This document shows positions 11,901 to 22,157 of a stretch of DNA of 39,420 nucleotides, piece by piece. Each line of letters starts with the position of its first letter. Position 1 is the first letter of the stretch. Source of the DNA: Funneliformis mosseae (taxonomy: Eukaryota; Glomeromycota; Glomeromycetes; Glomerales; Glomeraceae); contig CAJVPP010000227.1 in NCBI GenBank assembly GCA_910592005.1, positions 1 to 39,420 of the forward strand, given 5' to 3'. The position numbers were made by a program, and so were the translations under genes. The notes beneath the pieces were generated by a model that was not told where the DNA came from, searched no databases, and worked only from the letters and a program-made list of their open reading frames with translations.

Positions 11901-14592
11901 TTGAAAGATTCTAAATAAGATCATTTATTATTTAATTTAATTCTTATTTATTTTATTACAAATTTTATAAAATATTTTATATTGTTTATTTTATTATCAT
12001 AATAAGATTATAAAATAGTTATAGCTATAGATTAATATATTGGATTAAGACAATTTTAGTACTATTATAAAGAGTCATATTTTCCTTCTTAAAATATTAA
12101 AAATTATTCAAATTTGATCATAAAAAATTTGAATAATAATCTTGAATGAATTATGTTATTTAATTATAGTTTTCATAATTTCTCAATCTTTTATGATTCA
12201 TTTACTTTATAAAATAATTTTAATATTTATGATTAAGTAGATTGCAAAAGATTCTTATTTGTTATAAAGTTATAATAAAATAATAAATTTTTTCTTTTGA
12301 AAATTTTAAAATTATTTATTTATATTTGTTAATTATAAAATAAAATTGAATTAATAAATAAAATTTTATTATAATAATAATAATTACAGCTTACAAGTAA
12401 TATAATTAAAGTAAAACAAATCAGCATATATGTAAATTAATATAGACCAATATTTTCTATATATAGTATTTCTAAATATGACAATAATCTATATTCTAGA
12501 AATATGATAATATTTGATAATATAGAATTTTATTAATTATAAATTATCATATATATTAATATAATAATAATCTATTAAAAATTTTTAGTAAAGCAAAATA
12601 AAAGTGCAAAATTTTATAAAAATAAAATATTAATTTTATATATGAAATATTTATTAATCATATTTTGAAATTTCTGAATTTTTATTTTCAATTTAATTTA
12701 TTACTATTAGTTAAATCTCAAATTTTTTATAAAATAACTAATAATTTATTCTTTTTTGATTTTAATCCTTAAATTGTAATCAATTAATCTAATTTAAAGA
12801 TCTGATTAGATTCAATTACTAATATCAATTTTTCAATTAGAACAAGTAACTAATAGTTTTATTAAACTTAATTTTTCTTTAATATAATTTATATTAAACT
12901 TAAGTTATAATACTAAATAATTTTATTTTTTACTCAATATTATATTCATTTAAATTTACAAAATAATGATTATTTTTATATAGATTTAAAAAACTATTTT
13001 TTAATTAAACTCAGAATTATCATAATTCTATTTTATAATATAAATATATTTATAAACTAGCACTTATAATATTTATATATCTAATTATAAAAAATAATCT
13101 TTTCTTATAATTGTTATCAAAAAAAATAATAAGTATTATAATTAAATATTATTAAATTTATTATTTTTTTGATAAATTTTATATAATTTCTTGTTACAAT
13201 TTTTAGTTAATATAAGTAAGATAAATATCTTCAGTATTTATTAACTTTCTTAAGTATAGTATTTACTTTTTAATACTGATTTAATTATTCTAATACAACT
13301 AGAATTTAGTTTAATAAGTTATTAAATTTTAAAATGAAAGTGTATTAGTATTCTTTATCAGTTACTTTAATTTTTAATAAATAAAATATTATTTTACAGA
13401 TTAAATAAAGGTAAATATTCTACATATATTTAATTTAAGTAAAGTTGATTAGATCTAATTTTAATATAAAAATTATTATAACTAATAAATACAAAAATAT
13501 TTAAACAATAAAAAATATTAATTAATTAATTAATTAATATAAATTTAATAAATATTGTAGAATCAATAAATTATAAAATAGTATATTATATAATTTTATT
13601 AATAGAAATATTATAAAATTACTATATTAAAAAATTAGAAAATAACTAATTAAATAAAGATTATAATAAATAAATTATTAGTCAAAATTATATTCTTTTA
13701 TATTTTGTGATTAATTTATATATAATAATATACAGTCAACTCTTGTTATAACGAATTCTATGTCTTAGATCTCAACTTCACTATAAGGCTATAGTGAAGA
13801 TTTTAAGAGATTTGATTGGCCAATTCGCTATAACAAGAGTATTTTTATTATATTTGTTCAAAAAATTCGTTATATTAAGAGTTCGCTATATTAAGAGTTG
13901 ACTGTATTTATATTACTTATTATATAATTTAATTTTATTTTATTCTTCAATTTTAACTTTAATAAATAAAACATTCTTAATTAGTTCATTTTGTATTATA
14001 TAACTAATTATAATTTGTTCTCTAAGATTATCAAAGTTATACAAAAAGAAAATATTAAAGAAACCTTTAAAATAAAAAAAAATAAAAATATATATAAAAA
14101 TTATAAAAAAGTTCAAATGAAAAATTAACAAAATGAGATCTTAGAATATTTATATAACTTATATTATTAAAAAAAATAATAAATAGAAATAATAAAGAAT
14201 AAATATAAATATAATTAAGAATATAAAAAGAGAAGAATTATTATATATAATATAGGAATATTAAAGAATGAAAAATAAAGGAAAAAAGAAAAATATCTAA
14301 AAAATTAATATGATGTAATAATATTATATAATATATAATATAATATATAATATATAATAATAATAATATAATAATCTTAAGAATAGGAATATAAAATATT
14401 GAAAAAGAATTGTAAATATAAATGTGAAATATTGAAAAAATCAAAAATAAATATATAAAATATCAAAGAAAAATTGAGAATAGAAGTAAGAAAAACTATA
14501 AAATAATCAGAAAATAAATATAAATTTAAGAATAAAAATAATGTAATAGTAAAATTTAATAAGAAATTAGAATTAGAAAATAAAATAAGAAT
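11900..14592. other. Extreme AT-rich block
   Basis: G plus C falls to roughly 10% per line, with only short low-complexity frames rich in Ile, Asn, Tyr and Phe. TTAA repeats occur at about 13516-13539 and TATAA-type repeats at about 14316-14372. The only islands of normal composition are the MITE at 13733-13904 and, next door, the 3.2-kb transposon. From about 14140 the + strand becomes strongly purine-rich. The block may be the end state of mutated repeats; nothing coding survives. Confidence 0.6.
13733..13904. mobile_element. 172-bp MITE with pogo/Fot1-like TIRs and TA target site
   Basis: The left end reads CAGTCAACTCTTGTTATAAC and the right end, reverse-complemented, CAGTCAACTCTTAATATAGC. 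TA flanks both sides (13731-13732 and 13905-13906), as expected for Tc1/mariner/pogo insertion. The right end carries a second, degenerate copy of the subterminal motif ACTCTTAATATAACGAA. In the middle lies a perfect 10-bp hairpin, CTTCACTATA (13776-13785) with loop AGGC and TATAGTGAAG (13790-13799). There is no coding capacity. Its higher GC than the surrounding block suggests insertion after the block became AT-rich. The outer end resembles the 821-bp element at 37720. Confidence 0.8.
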
Positions 14593-14594
14593 TA

Positions 14595-14628
14595 CAGTGC
14601 ATACAACTTAGTCCTGACCAAAAAATTT
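14595..14628 (+). repeat. Left terminal inverted repeat
   Basis: It begins CAGTGCATACAACTTAGTCC, preceded by TA. Against the right TIR it differs at five positions. Four are G/A or C/T with the G or C always on this side; one is A/T. This end therefore looks closer to the ancestral sequence. Confidence 0.85.
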
Positions 14629-15215
14629 TTAAGCGGCCAAATTTGAGATGTCAATCTTCGATTATGTGATAGAATAATCTTGTAATTTTATTGGTTAAAA
14701 CACAATATGATTAGAAAGGCATAATTATCATATTGTATAATTTTATTAGCATTTTATTATTAATAAAGATATTTTACGTTATAATGCTTTGAAAGTGTAT
14801 TCTAAAGTATTTCAGTATTTATTGGATTATTGCGGTATTGGGTCTCCTGAAATCAAAATTATTTGTCACATTGATGTTGACCCACATTATGAAAGGTATG
14901 TGATAAATATAACTGCATATAGGGTGCGATAAATAGGTTTTAGGAATTTTTAACTTTTGAGAGTTCGAACGAGATTCTATGATATTAAATATATTAGCTA
15001 ATTTATGATATGCGTAACTTAATTTTGTCTTTTTTTTACATGATAAATATAAAATTTTACTCTACGTATTGTCTCTATGCATTGTGATTAGAAGATTTTT
15101 TTTTCCTTATAAAAAAATTAATATCAATGAAATAATAAAAACAGTTGACTTATCTGTATCATGATACTCTATTATTTGCTAACTAGACTTCATTAAAGAT
15201 TTCTAATTTACTAAC

Positions 15216-17326
15216 ATGTCACATTTAACAAAACGTCAAAAACACTTAAGAAAGGCTCGTGAAGTAAAGGCTAAGCATCAGTATGCCAAAAGTGACATTA
15301 ATACACAAGTTAATATTGATGATTCTGAAAGCTATCCTGATGTTAATGATACTTATTTCCATGATAAGCTGGAAGGTTATAGTGATGTTGAAGATCTTAA
15401 TATTGATAATACTTTTTTTTACGATGATGATAATTTTTCCGTTTATGATGAACTAATAGAAATTAATAATGCCATAAGTATTGTAAAAAAACTTCAAGAA
15501 GCAGCAAAAAAGTATTACTAGGAATATGCTTCTCAAGAAATACATAAATCACGTTATATAGGAAACTCAAGTTGCACTAAAAAAAAAAAGAATTAGCAAC
15601 AACATGAAGCAGCAAAAGGGACCCTTAAGTTACATACCTTTTAGAATATTAAAGAAATTGAAGAAATTGATGATGAGACTGATATAGAAGTGAATGATAA
15701 TGCTAATAATGATGCTGATAAACAGTTGGATAATGAGGTTGAGAATTACAATTAGAATAATAAAATTCTGGATACTCTCGAAAGTCTGAAGTTAGATATT
15801 AAAAATGAAAAAACAAATAGTGAGGTTTGAATGCGTTTAAATAGCATTTATCTTTATCTTTAGCTTATAAAATGCAACCATCCAAAGATGAAAGCAAGCG
15901 AAATTATTGCTAATGTGACAGGAAAAGGAATATATTATGCCAAATGCATTCGTTCTTAGGCATATAAGTATATAATGAATCGCAATATTCCCTACTCCCG
16001 TCAAGAACATCATACTAAAATATGGAGCTTTCTCTAGGATGAGGATATTCTTCTCCAAGTGAAATCATATGTTCAAAAGCATAAGTGGGGAATTACTTCA
16101 CAAATATTAATGATACAAATGAATGAAATTATTTACCAAGGCTCAGATTTGCACTATCTTTAACTATTCACCTTAATACTGTGAAAAACTATTTGAAAGA
16201 GCTTAAATACACATACGCTAAGATAAAAAAGGGAATGTATATAGATAGACATGAAAGAAAAGATGTAGTGATCTATCGAAAAATATTTTTAGAACAAATG
16301 AATGAACTTGAATGTAGAATGCCTACTTTTTTAGGAGACAACTTGGAAGAAGTAACCTGGCCTGACAATCTACTTATTCTTGTTACATACAATGAATGCA
16401 TTTTCTTAGCTTATGATGGAAGTCAGAGTCTTTAGATCCCTAATGGAGAACAACCTTTACGAAAAAAGGGCAATGGTCGCTCAATTTATGTTAGCGATTT
16501 TTTGATTGATGTCTGTAGCTGTCTTGCACTTTCTGATGAAGCACAGATATCAGATGATTTCTCTAAAGAGGCCTATGTCATTATGCATCCAGGTAAAAAT
16601 AACGATGGATAGTAGAAGGCTGAAGATTTGGTAAACCAAGTAATCAAATGTATTATTTCCATATTTGAAGCACGCTTTCTAGGATGTCAGGTCTTATTTG
16701 CATTTAATAATGCATCAAGCTATGCTACTTTTTCATCAGATGCACTTATTGCTAAATATATAAATCTCAGCTCTGGTGGAAAGCAGCCAAATATGCGCAG
16801 CACGTATTTTGGTGAGAGAATTCAACAAAAAATAGTCTTTTCGCTAAATTATCATATTCTTAAATTGCGTAAACAGCAAAAAGGGTTAAAACAAGTTCTA
16901 ACAGAAAGGGAATTGTGGCTAGACAGGGGGTTGAAATTAGAAGAAACACGAAAAATAATGAGTCAGCAACCAGACTTTTTAGCACAAAAGAGTCGACTAG
17001 AAGAGGTTATTGTTACAGCTGGGCATCAAATTATATTCTATCCTAAATTTCATTGTGAACTCAATTATATTGAGAACTTTTGGGATGCAGCTAAGAAATT
17101 TAGTCAGTCAAATTGTGATTACTCATGGACAGGATTACAAAGAACTGTTCTATTAGCTCTTGCTTCTATTTCACTTATAACTATTTATCAGTATGCAATA
17201 AAAGCATTTCATTATATGGATGTATACCGAAAAGGTTTAACAGGTTGAGCTGCAAAATTTGCGATTAAAAAATATTGTTCACATCATCAAGTTTCCAATT
17301 CAGTTTTACAAACAGTTAATATTTAG
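15216..17326 (+). pseudogene. DDE transposase (Tc1/mariner-IS630 like), multiply interrupted
   Basis: The frame starts at ATG 15216 (MSHLTKRQKHLRKAREVKAK). It continues to about 16120 broken only by stops at 15519, 15594, 15642, 15753, 15828, 15861, 15957 and 16035, has one frameshift near 16125, then runs to 17246 broken at 16433, 16610 and 16613. Ten of these stops are TAG. The other two in the frame, 15828 and 17246, are TGA. None is TAA. The C-terminal half has the DDE layout: TYNEC (first Asp position, now Asn, 16391-16393), FAFNNASSYA (the DNAxxH block, with Asp and His now Asn and Tyr, 16706) and HCELNYIENFW (Glu kept, 17072-17074). After the TGA at 17246 the frame reads AAKFAIKKY to a TAG at 17324. 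The N-terminal third is charged and has no recognised domain. Confidence 0.85.
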
Positions 17327-17790
17327 GCAAATTAGATACACTGGTTTATTTACACTGGCTACGGACAAGAATAAAAGTAAAAAATTAGTAAATATGTATA
17401 AATAAATACATATTAATAATAGTAATTAAATAAAATACTTATCTTTAGCAGCTTTAAAAAACTTTCGTTTATTCAAATCATGTAATAAATCTATTTCAAA
17501 AGATAGTGAGATTGATTTTATGATTTTTGGCTTTTGATCAGTATTACAAAATACAAATCAGCCAATCAATGGCGAGAATTTTGATCACGTGATAACATGC
17601 AAGTGTGGCTAAAAATATCAGTCTAATAGTAAAATTACCTCAACTTCGAATTGCTACTATTCTACTAAAAATTATTTTACAGCAAATATGAAATTATAGT
17701 TGTGTTCTTCTTAAATGGTTCTATCATTCTATAATAAGATTTGATGTTTATTATTTTTTTTGAGTGAGGAGTAGCAATTTGAATTTTATT

Positions 17791-17824
17791 AAATTTATTG
17801 GTTAGGACTAAATTGTATACATTG
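17791..17824 (-). repeat. Right terminal inverted repeat
   Basis: Reverse-complemented it begins CAATGTATACAATTTAGTCC, matching the left TIR, and is followed by TA at 17825-17826. Its four transitions relative to the left end all go towards A or T. Confidence 0.85.
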
Positions 17825-19500
17825 TAGAAATAGAAATAAGAATAGGAAATAAAATAAGAATTAGAAATATAAATAAGAAATATAAATAAAAGATTAGAAA
17901 TTAAAAGAAAAATCTAAGAAATTAATTAATTATAAATAGAGATAAAATTTATCTTATAAAAATTAGATATTTTATTTTAATAATAAATCTATTAATAATA
18001 TACTTATATTTTATAATAAAAAAGATTTTAGATATAAAAATATATTATATATTTACATATTAATTTGATTATTATATTGTTAAATTTATTTAGAATAAAA
18101 TAAAACTGAATATTAAAATAAGACAATTAGAGACTGAATATTATAAAGATTATAAACATAAGGAGGAGAAATACCAAGAAGCTGACTAATCTTTATAATG
18201 CTACAACAATCATAAAATAAAGCAGTATAAATAAATCTTAAGAATAAAAAAAAAATTATATATATAAATATTAATAACAGAAATAATAATAATAAAAATA
18301 ACTCAAAATAATCAACAGAAGTCTAAAAATAAAAATAATAATAAAAAAGAAAATAAAATAAGAAATTTAATAGAAAAATTTAAATAATAAATTGAAAATA
18401 TAAATAAAGAAATAATTAAAAAATAAAGAAAAAAAAGAAATTAATAAAGAATAATATTAGAAATAATGTTGAAAACAAGATTAAAAATAATATTAGAATA
18501 ATAAAAAATATATATAAAAAATAATATTAAATAATGAACTTGAAAATTAAAAATAAAAATGAAGAGAAGAAATAATAACAAAGATTTTAACAAAAAATTA
18601 TATAAAGTAAGATATAATAAATTATGAATGATATTTAGATTATTATTTACTAAAAAATTTATTAATTATATTTTTATTATTATATAAATAATTATTTAAA
18701 ATTTAATAATATAATATTAATATAAATTTAATAAATATATATATTATAATTTTTTTAATATTGATTATATTCTAGATATAATTTTAAATAGATAATTTAT
18801 TATTAATATATTTAGTTTTATATATAAATATAAAAGTTTTTATTATAAAAAACAAATTTTACTTATATATTAAATATAATTAAATTTAAATTTAATAATA
18901 ATTTAAAAATTTTTTTAATTTCAATTTATTAATAAAAAAAATATATTTTTCTAATTAAAATTTAAATTTAAAAAAATTTTATTTTTTATTAAAGAAAATC
19001 TTTTAGATTTTTTAAATAAATAAATATAAATTAAACTTTTTACAAATAATTATTAATTTTTATTATATTAAACTTTTATTTTATTATAATAAAATAATTA
19101 TACTTAATGATTATTTTAATTAATAACATTTATTAAAAGTTAATTTATTTAATCAACTTAAATATTTTTATAATAAATTTATTAGATTTTTATAATAATC
19201 TATAAAAATATAAAATTTTTCTTATAACTTTAAATATATTTGTTAAAAAATATTAGTATTTTAGTTTACTTTAAAATTAATTAGCATCATTTTTAAAAAA
19301 CTTATTATAAAAAGATTAGTTTTACTTAAAATTTTTAATTAATAAATAAAATGTAAGAAAAATTTGAAATGAAAAAGATATATTTTAATTTAAATTAATA
19401 AAATTATATAAATTAATTTTATTAAATTTTTTTTTAAATATATAAACTCTCAAAATTCAATTTATTTAAATAATATAAAAAAATTAACTAAAATTCTTAT
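17825..19500. other. Extreme AT-rich block, purine-rich on + strand in its first part
   Basis: No gene is seen. From 17826 to about 18620 A greatly exceeds T and G exceeds C on the + strand, in runs like AGAAATAAAAATA. Whole lines contain no or one C. After that the skew fades into ordinary A/T low complexity. The purine tract continues the one left of the transposon, so the element split it. Confidence 0.55.
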
Positions 19501-20299
19501 TTATTAACCATATTTTAACTGGTTATTAACTGGTTAAAGAATTTTTGACCAGTTTTAACCTTTATATGTGTTTCTATATAATTTGTTATACCCTTTGTTT
19601 TAGGAACTGAGAATTTTTTAGTATGAAAAATTCTATTTGTCACCTTATTTGTCACAAGGATAATTTCGGCCAAGTTCAGTAATGCCGGCCAAAAAATCAC
19701 GTGGCTGAAATGTGGGTAGTTATTTCGCAATTGTGTATTCACGTGATTGTCGTTGAACTTGATTGAAGAATTGAACAGTGAGTTGTTGTTGAACCAATGA
19801 TATCGCGATATAGATGAATGGATAAAAGGCAAACGCGTTGATCATTATAAAGTCAAATAGGTAATCTTATATTTTATGATTTGATTTTGATACTTCAATC
19901 AGATAAAGATGTTTGCGACGGATTGTTAATTTTCCAATTTTTCCAATTGCTTCTTCTATGACACACATAGAAAGTATTTTAACTTTATCGATTCGATGTC
20001 ATTTTACAATAATCTTACGGCACTTTAAATGAAACAAATGACCTTTTCCAATAGATCGGACTTAACGGGCGAAAAATACCAGTCATGTAAAGGTTTTCTT
20101 AGCTGTTGGAGTCGGAGCCTATGGCTGATTCGACTCAACTCCGGCATTTTAATGTCAGAACATCGCGAAATTCTCAATTAAATAATATTAACCGAATGGG
20201 ATCCCGACAACTGTATACAACTTTTAACTCTGGTCAAAACTTAACAAGATAATTTCAGTCGAAAATTTTTAAAATATTAAGTTAGTAATAAAATTATGG
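19500..20299. other. Intergenic, normal composition; hairpin repeat
   Basis: Composition returns abruptly to normal near 19510. No gene was recognised; the minus-strand frame 19832-19515 shows no domain. Two CACGTG motifs occur (19699 and 19740). GAGTCG (20109-20114) and AGCC (20116-20119) face GGCT (20123-20126) and CGACTC (20131-20136), forming a bulged hairpin. Its arm shares ATGGCTGA(A/T)TCGACT with the repeat at the window start. Confidence 0.45.
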
Positions 20300-20394
20300 T
20301 TGTATTCATTAAACATGAAAAGAGAGATTTTTGAATAATAATGCAATTCCTCAAAAGTCAAGGGAAGAAATTCTTTATTAAATTTGGACGAAAA
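20300..20394 (-). pseudogene. F-box N-terminal relic
   Basis: On the minus strand the sequence reads SKFNKEFLPLTFEELHYYSK and then SLF, in line with SKLNKDILFLLFEELQYDSTSLF of the adjacent gene. The start ATG is lost (TCG at that place). Similarity fades after about 27 codons. It begins 88 bp past the stop of the F-box gene 20482-21966, exactly where a next tandem copy would start. Confidence 0.7.
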
Positions 20395-20481
20395 AAAAAA
20401 AAATAATTATATATGTCTTCCTAACTTTTAAACGTCTTAAATATTAATACATGTTTTTTACACACAAACACTACGTCAAAG

Positions 20482-21966
20482 TTATATGACAAATGCTTTA
20501 AAATTAAAATGAATATTGTCATACGTAAAATCTCGAATCACGCCGTCATCCTTGTATCTGTCTATAATTTCCATATACTCCTCTCCTTTATAATGGGGGT
20601 CTGATGTCATTATCGAAAGTGGAATTCGACCTCTCCAATTTTCTAAAAAGGTTTCCAAGGTTTTCAGGGAAAATTTAAACCCAGGATAAAATGAATGAAA
20701 TTCCCCAAATCTAATGTCTCTCAGATTATTTGGTGCTGACTTTATTAATGCATTGGATAATTTTTCTCCAGATGCAAACTTGATTTCTTCTTCATTTATG
20801 CTTAATATTAATGTCTTCAAATTTTGACAAGTTTCTAGTAATTTTTCGAATTCGATGAATTGCTCCTTTGATGATGAGAATGCAAGGGTCAAATGTTCAA
20901 CCAAAGGACAATTTTCACGTATGGCGCGAATCAGAACGGAATGATCATCATCGTCATCATCGATGCAATATTCATTGACCAAAATTTTCTTGAGATGTCT
21001 TCCACCATTTTTAATTAAATGAATAATCGTGCTGGTCTCAATATATTTTATTTGTAGAATTTCAAGTTTTTGATAGCATGATTGTTTCAATTGATTTTCA
21101 ATTTCAAAGTAAGTGGCATCAACTATTAATGATTTTAAATTTTGAAATTTTGATAGATTTATCGTTAAAGGGATCTCATAATCAAATTCATCATTTAAAA
21201 TTATTACAAGACGAGCAAGTGTATCTGACTTGTTCTCTAATGCTATAAAAATTTCATAATAAGTATTCTCCGCAAAATATAAATATTCATAATCACTAAA
21301 ATCATCCACCCATTCAAAAGATTGTAAATTCCTCTGAGCCTCAATCAACTCAACGATTCCTTCGATAGACCTTACGTCAGTATTGACAATGGTGATACTT
21401 TGTATGGATTGACAGATACGTGCTAATCCATAAAAGTAGCTTGGATCAATGGATGTGTCACATTTTAGCTCACAAAGTGAATCAAGACGATTCTTGGCCT
21501 CTGCAAATAAAAATATTTGATGTTCAATTGATCTTATATCCAAATACTTTAACTCTAAACATTTTCTCATACAAAGACCATAAATTTCTTGTTGTAATAT
21601 AAATTGTCTATAAGCTGACGGAGAACCAATAGAAGCTATACCTTTTATAACATTTGTATTGATGCTCCTACAGAAAGACAAATAGTCAAATAAAGATGAT
21701 TGGTGAGAATTTGATGGTAATAGAACTCCTTGTTTTGTTAAACTATCTTTAATATCATCGGATAAAAAGGAGATGATAGTGTTGTACAATGAACTTTTGC
21801 TTTGATAATTAATGTTATTGTTATAACGCCAAGGATTCCTCCATAAGACCGGGATTACGGTCTCACACCAAAGCCTGTTAACTAAAAGACATGAAAAGAG
21901 AGACGTGGAATCGTATTGTAATTCCTCAAATAATAAGAAAAGAATGTCTTTATTGAGTTTGGACAT
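20482..21966 (-). CDS. F-box/LRR-like protein, 494 aa
   Basis: This is an intact single-exon gene. The start is set at 21966 (MSKLNKDILFLLFEEL), matching the other copies. The frame is open further upstream to 22089, but that part encodes poly-Phe/Tyr from T-tracts and is probably leader. Residues 1-46 are the F-box (LFSCLLVNRLWCE, VLWRNPW). The body is leucine-rich with irregular repeats (LELKYLDIRS, FQNLKSLIVD, CQNLKTLILSI). A short Asp run (DDDDDD) lies in the middle of the C-terminal half. The end signature is LENWRGRIPLSI...YKDDGVIRDF. It is a likely SCF substrate adaptor with unknown target. It is most similar to the neighbour 22426-23931, in the same orientation 460 bp away, so they are tandem duplicates. 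TCACGTGAAGTGA lies 192 bp upstream. Confidence 0.87.
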   Translation of the reverse strand: MSKLNKDILFLLFEELQYDSTSLFSCLLVNRLWCETVIPVLWRNPWRYNNNINYQSKSSLYNTIISFLSDDIKDSLTKQGVLLPSNSHQSSLFDYLSFCRSINTNVIKGIASIGSPSAYRQFILQQEIYGLCMRKCLELKYLDIRSIEHQIFLFAEAKNRLDSLCELKCDTSIDPSYFYGLARICQSIQSITIVNTDVRSIEGIVELIEAQRNLQSFEWVDDFSDYEYLYFAENTYYEIFIALENKSDTLARLVIILNDEFDYEIPLTINLSKFQNLKSLIVDATYFEIENQLKQSCYQKLEILQIKYIETSTIIHLIKNGGRHLKKILVNEYCIDDDDDDHSVLIRAIRENCPLVEHLTLAFSSSKEQFIEFEKLLETCQNLKTLILSINEEEIKFASGEKLSNALIKSAPNNLRDIRFGEFHSFYPGFKFSLKTLETFLENWRGRIPLSIMTSDPHYKGEEYMEIIDRYKDDGVIRDFTYDNIHFNFKAFVI

Positions 21967-22157
21967 TTTTTTAAACATACAAAGTTGCGAAAAAAAAAGA
22001 AAATTATATATATAATATTTATAAATATTAAAAAAAAAAAAAAAAAAACGGATTCTTATTTCAAGGGGAAAGAAAAATAAAATAGACAACGGTATATATT
22101 TTTTTTTATTTACCTATTTTAATAAAAAAGTTATTGTATTACACTAATTCTGTGTCA

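Larger units (their letters stand above)
14595..17824 (+). mobile_element. Tc1/mariner-type DNA transposon, 3230 bp, dead
   Basis: Terminal inverted repeats of 34 bp match at 29 positions, and TA flanks both ends (14593-14594, 17825-17826). One interrupted transposase frame fills the middle (15216-17326). Non-coding arms are about 620 bp on the left and 500 bp on the right. The element interrupts a purine-rich AT tract: AATAAAATAAGAATTA occurs just before its left end and again shortly after its right end. Autonomous movement is ruled out by stops, a frameshift and catalytic changes. Confidence 0.85.

Noticed and set aside
13516..13539. TTAA short tandem repeat as a CRISPR-like or regulatory array
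   Set aside because: It is a simple microsatellite in AT-rich DNA without spacers.
14241..14444. 67-aa minus-strand frame in the AT-rich block
   Set aside because: It is pure Ile/Tyr/Leu low complexity from TATAA repeats, with no start context or motif.
14940..14980. tRNA-like B-box (GAGTTCGAACGAGATTC)
   Set aside because: No A-box, acceptor stem or cloverleaf could be folded upstream; it lies in the transposon's left arm.
15216..17248. Genome-wide reassignment of TAG to a sense codon
   Set aside because: Three intact genes in this window end in TAG just where the protein family ends, so TAG is a working stop here. Only an element-specific effect remains open.
19515..19832. 105-aa minus-strand frame
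   Set aside because: It has no domain, no similarity to neighbours, and lies across repeat-like sequence with two CACGTG sites.
21967..22089. N-terminal extension of the F-box gene (start at 22089)
   Set aside because: It encodes Phe/Tyr runs from homopolymer T-tracts and is absent from other copies; the family start MSKLNKD is at 21966.
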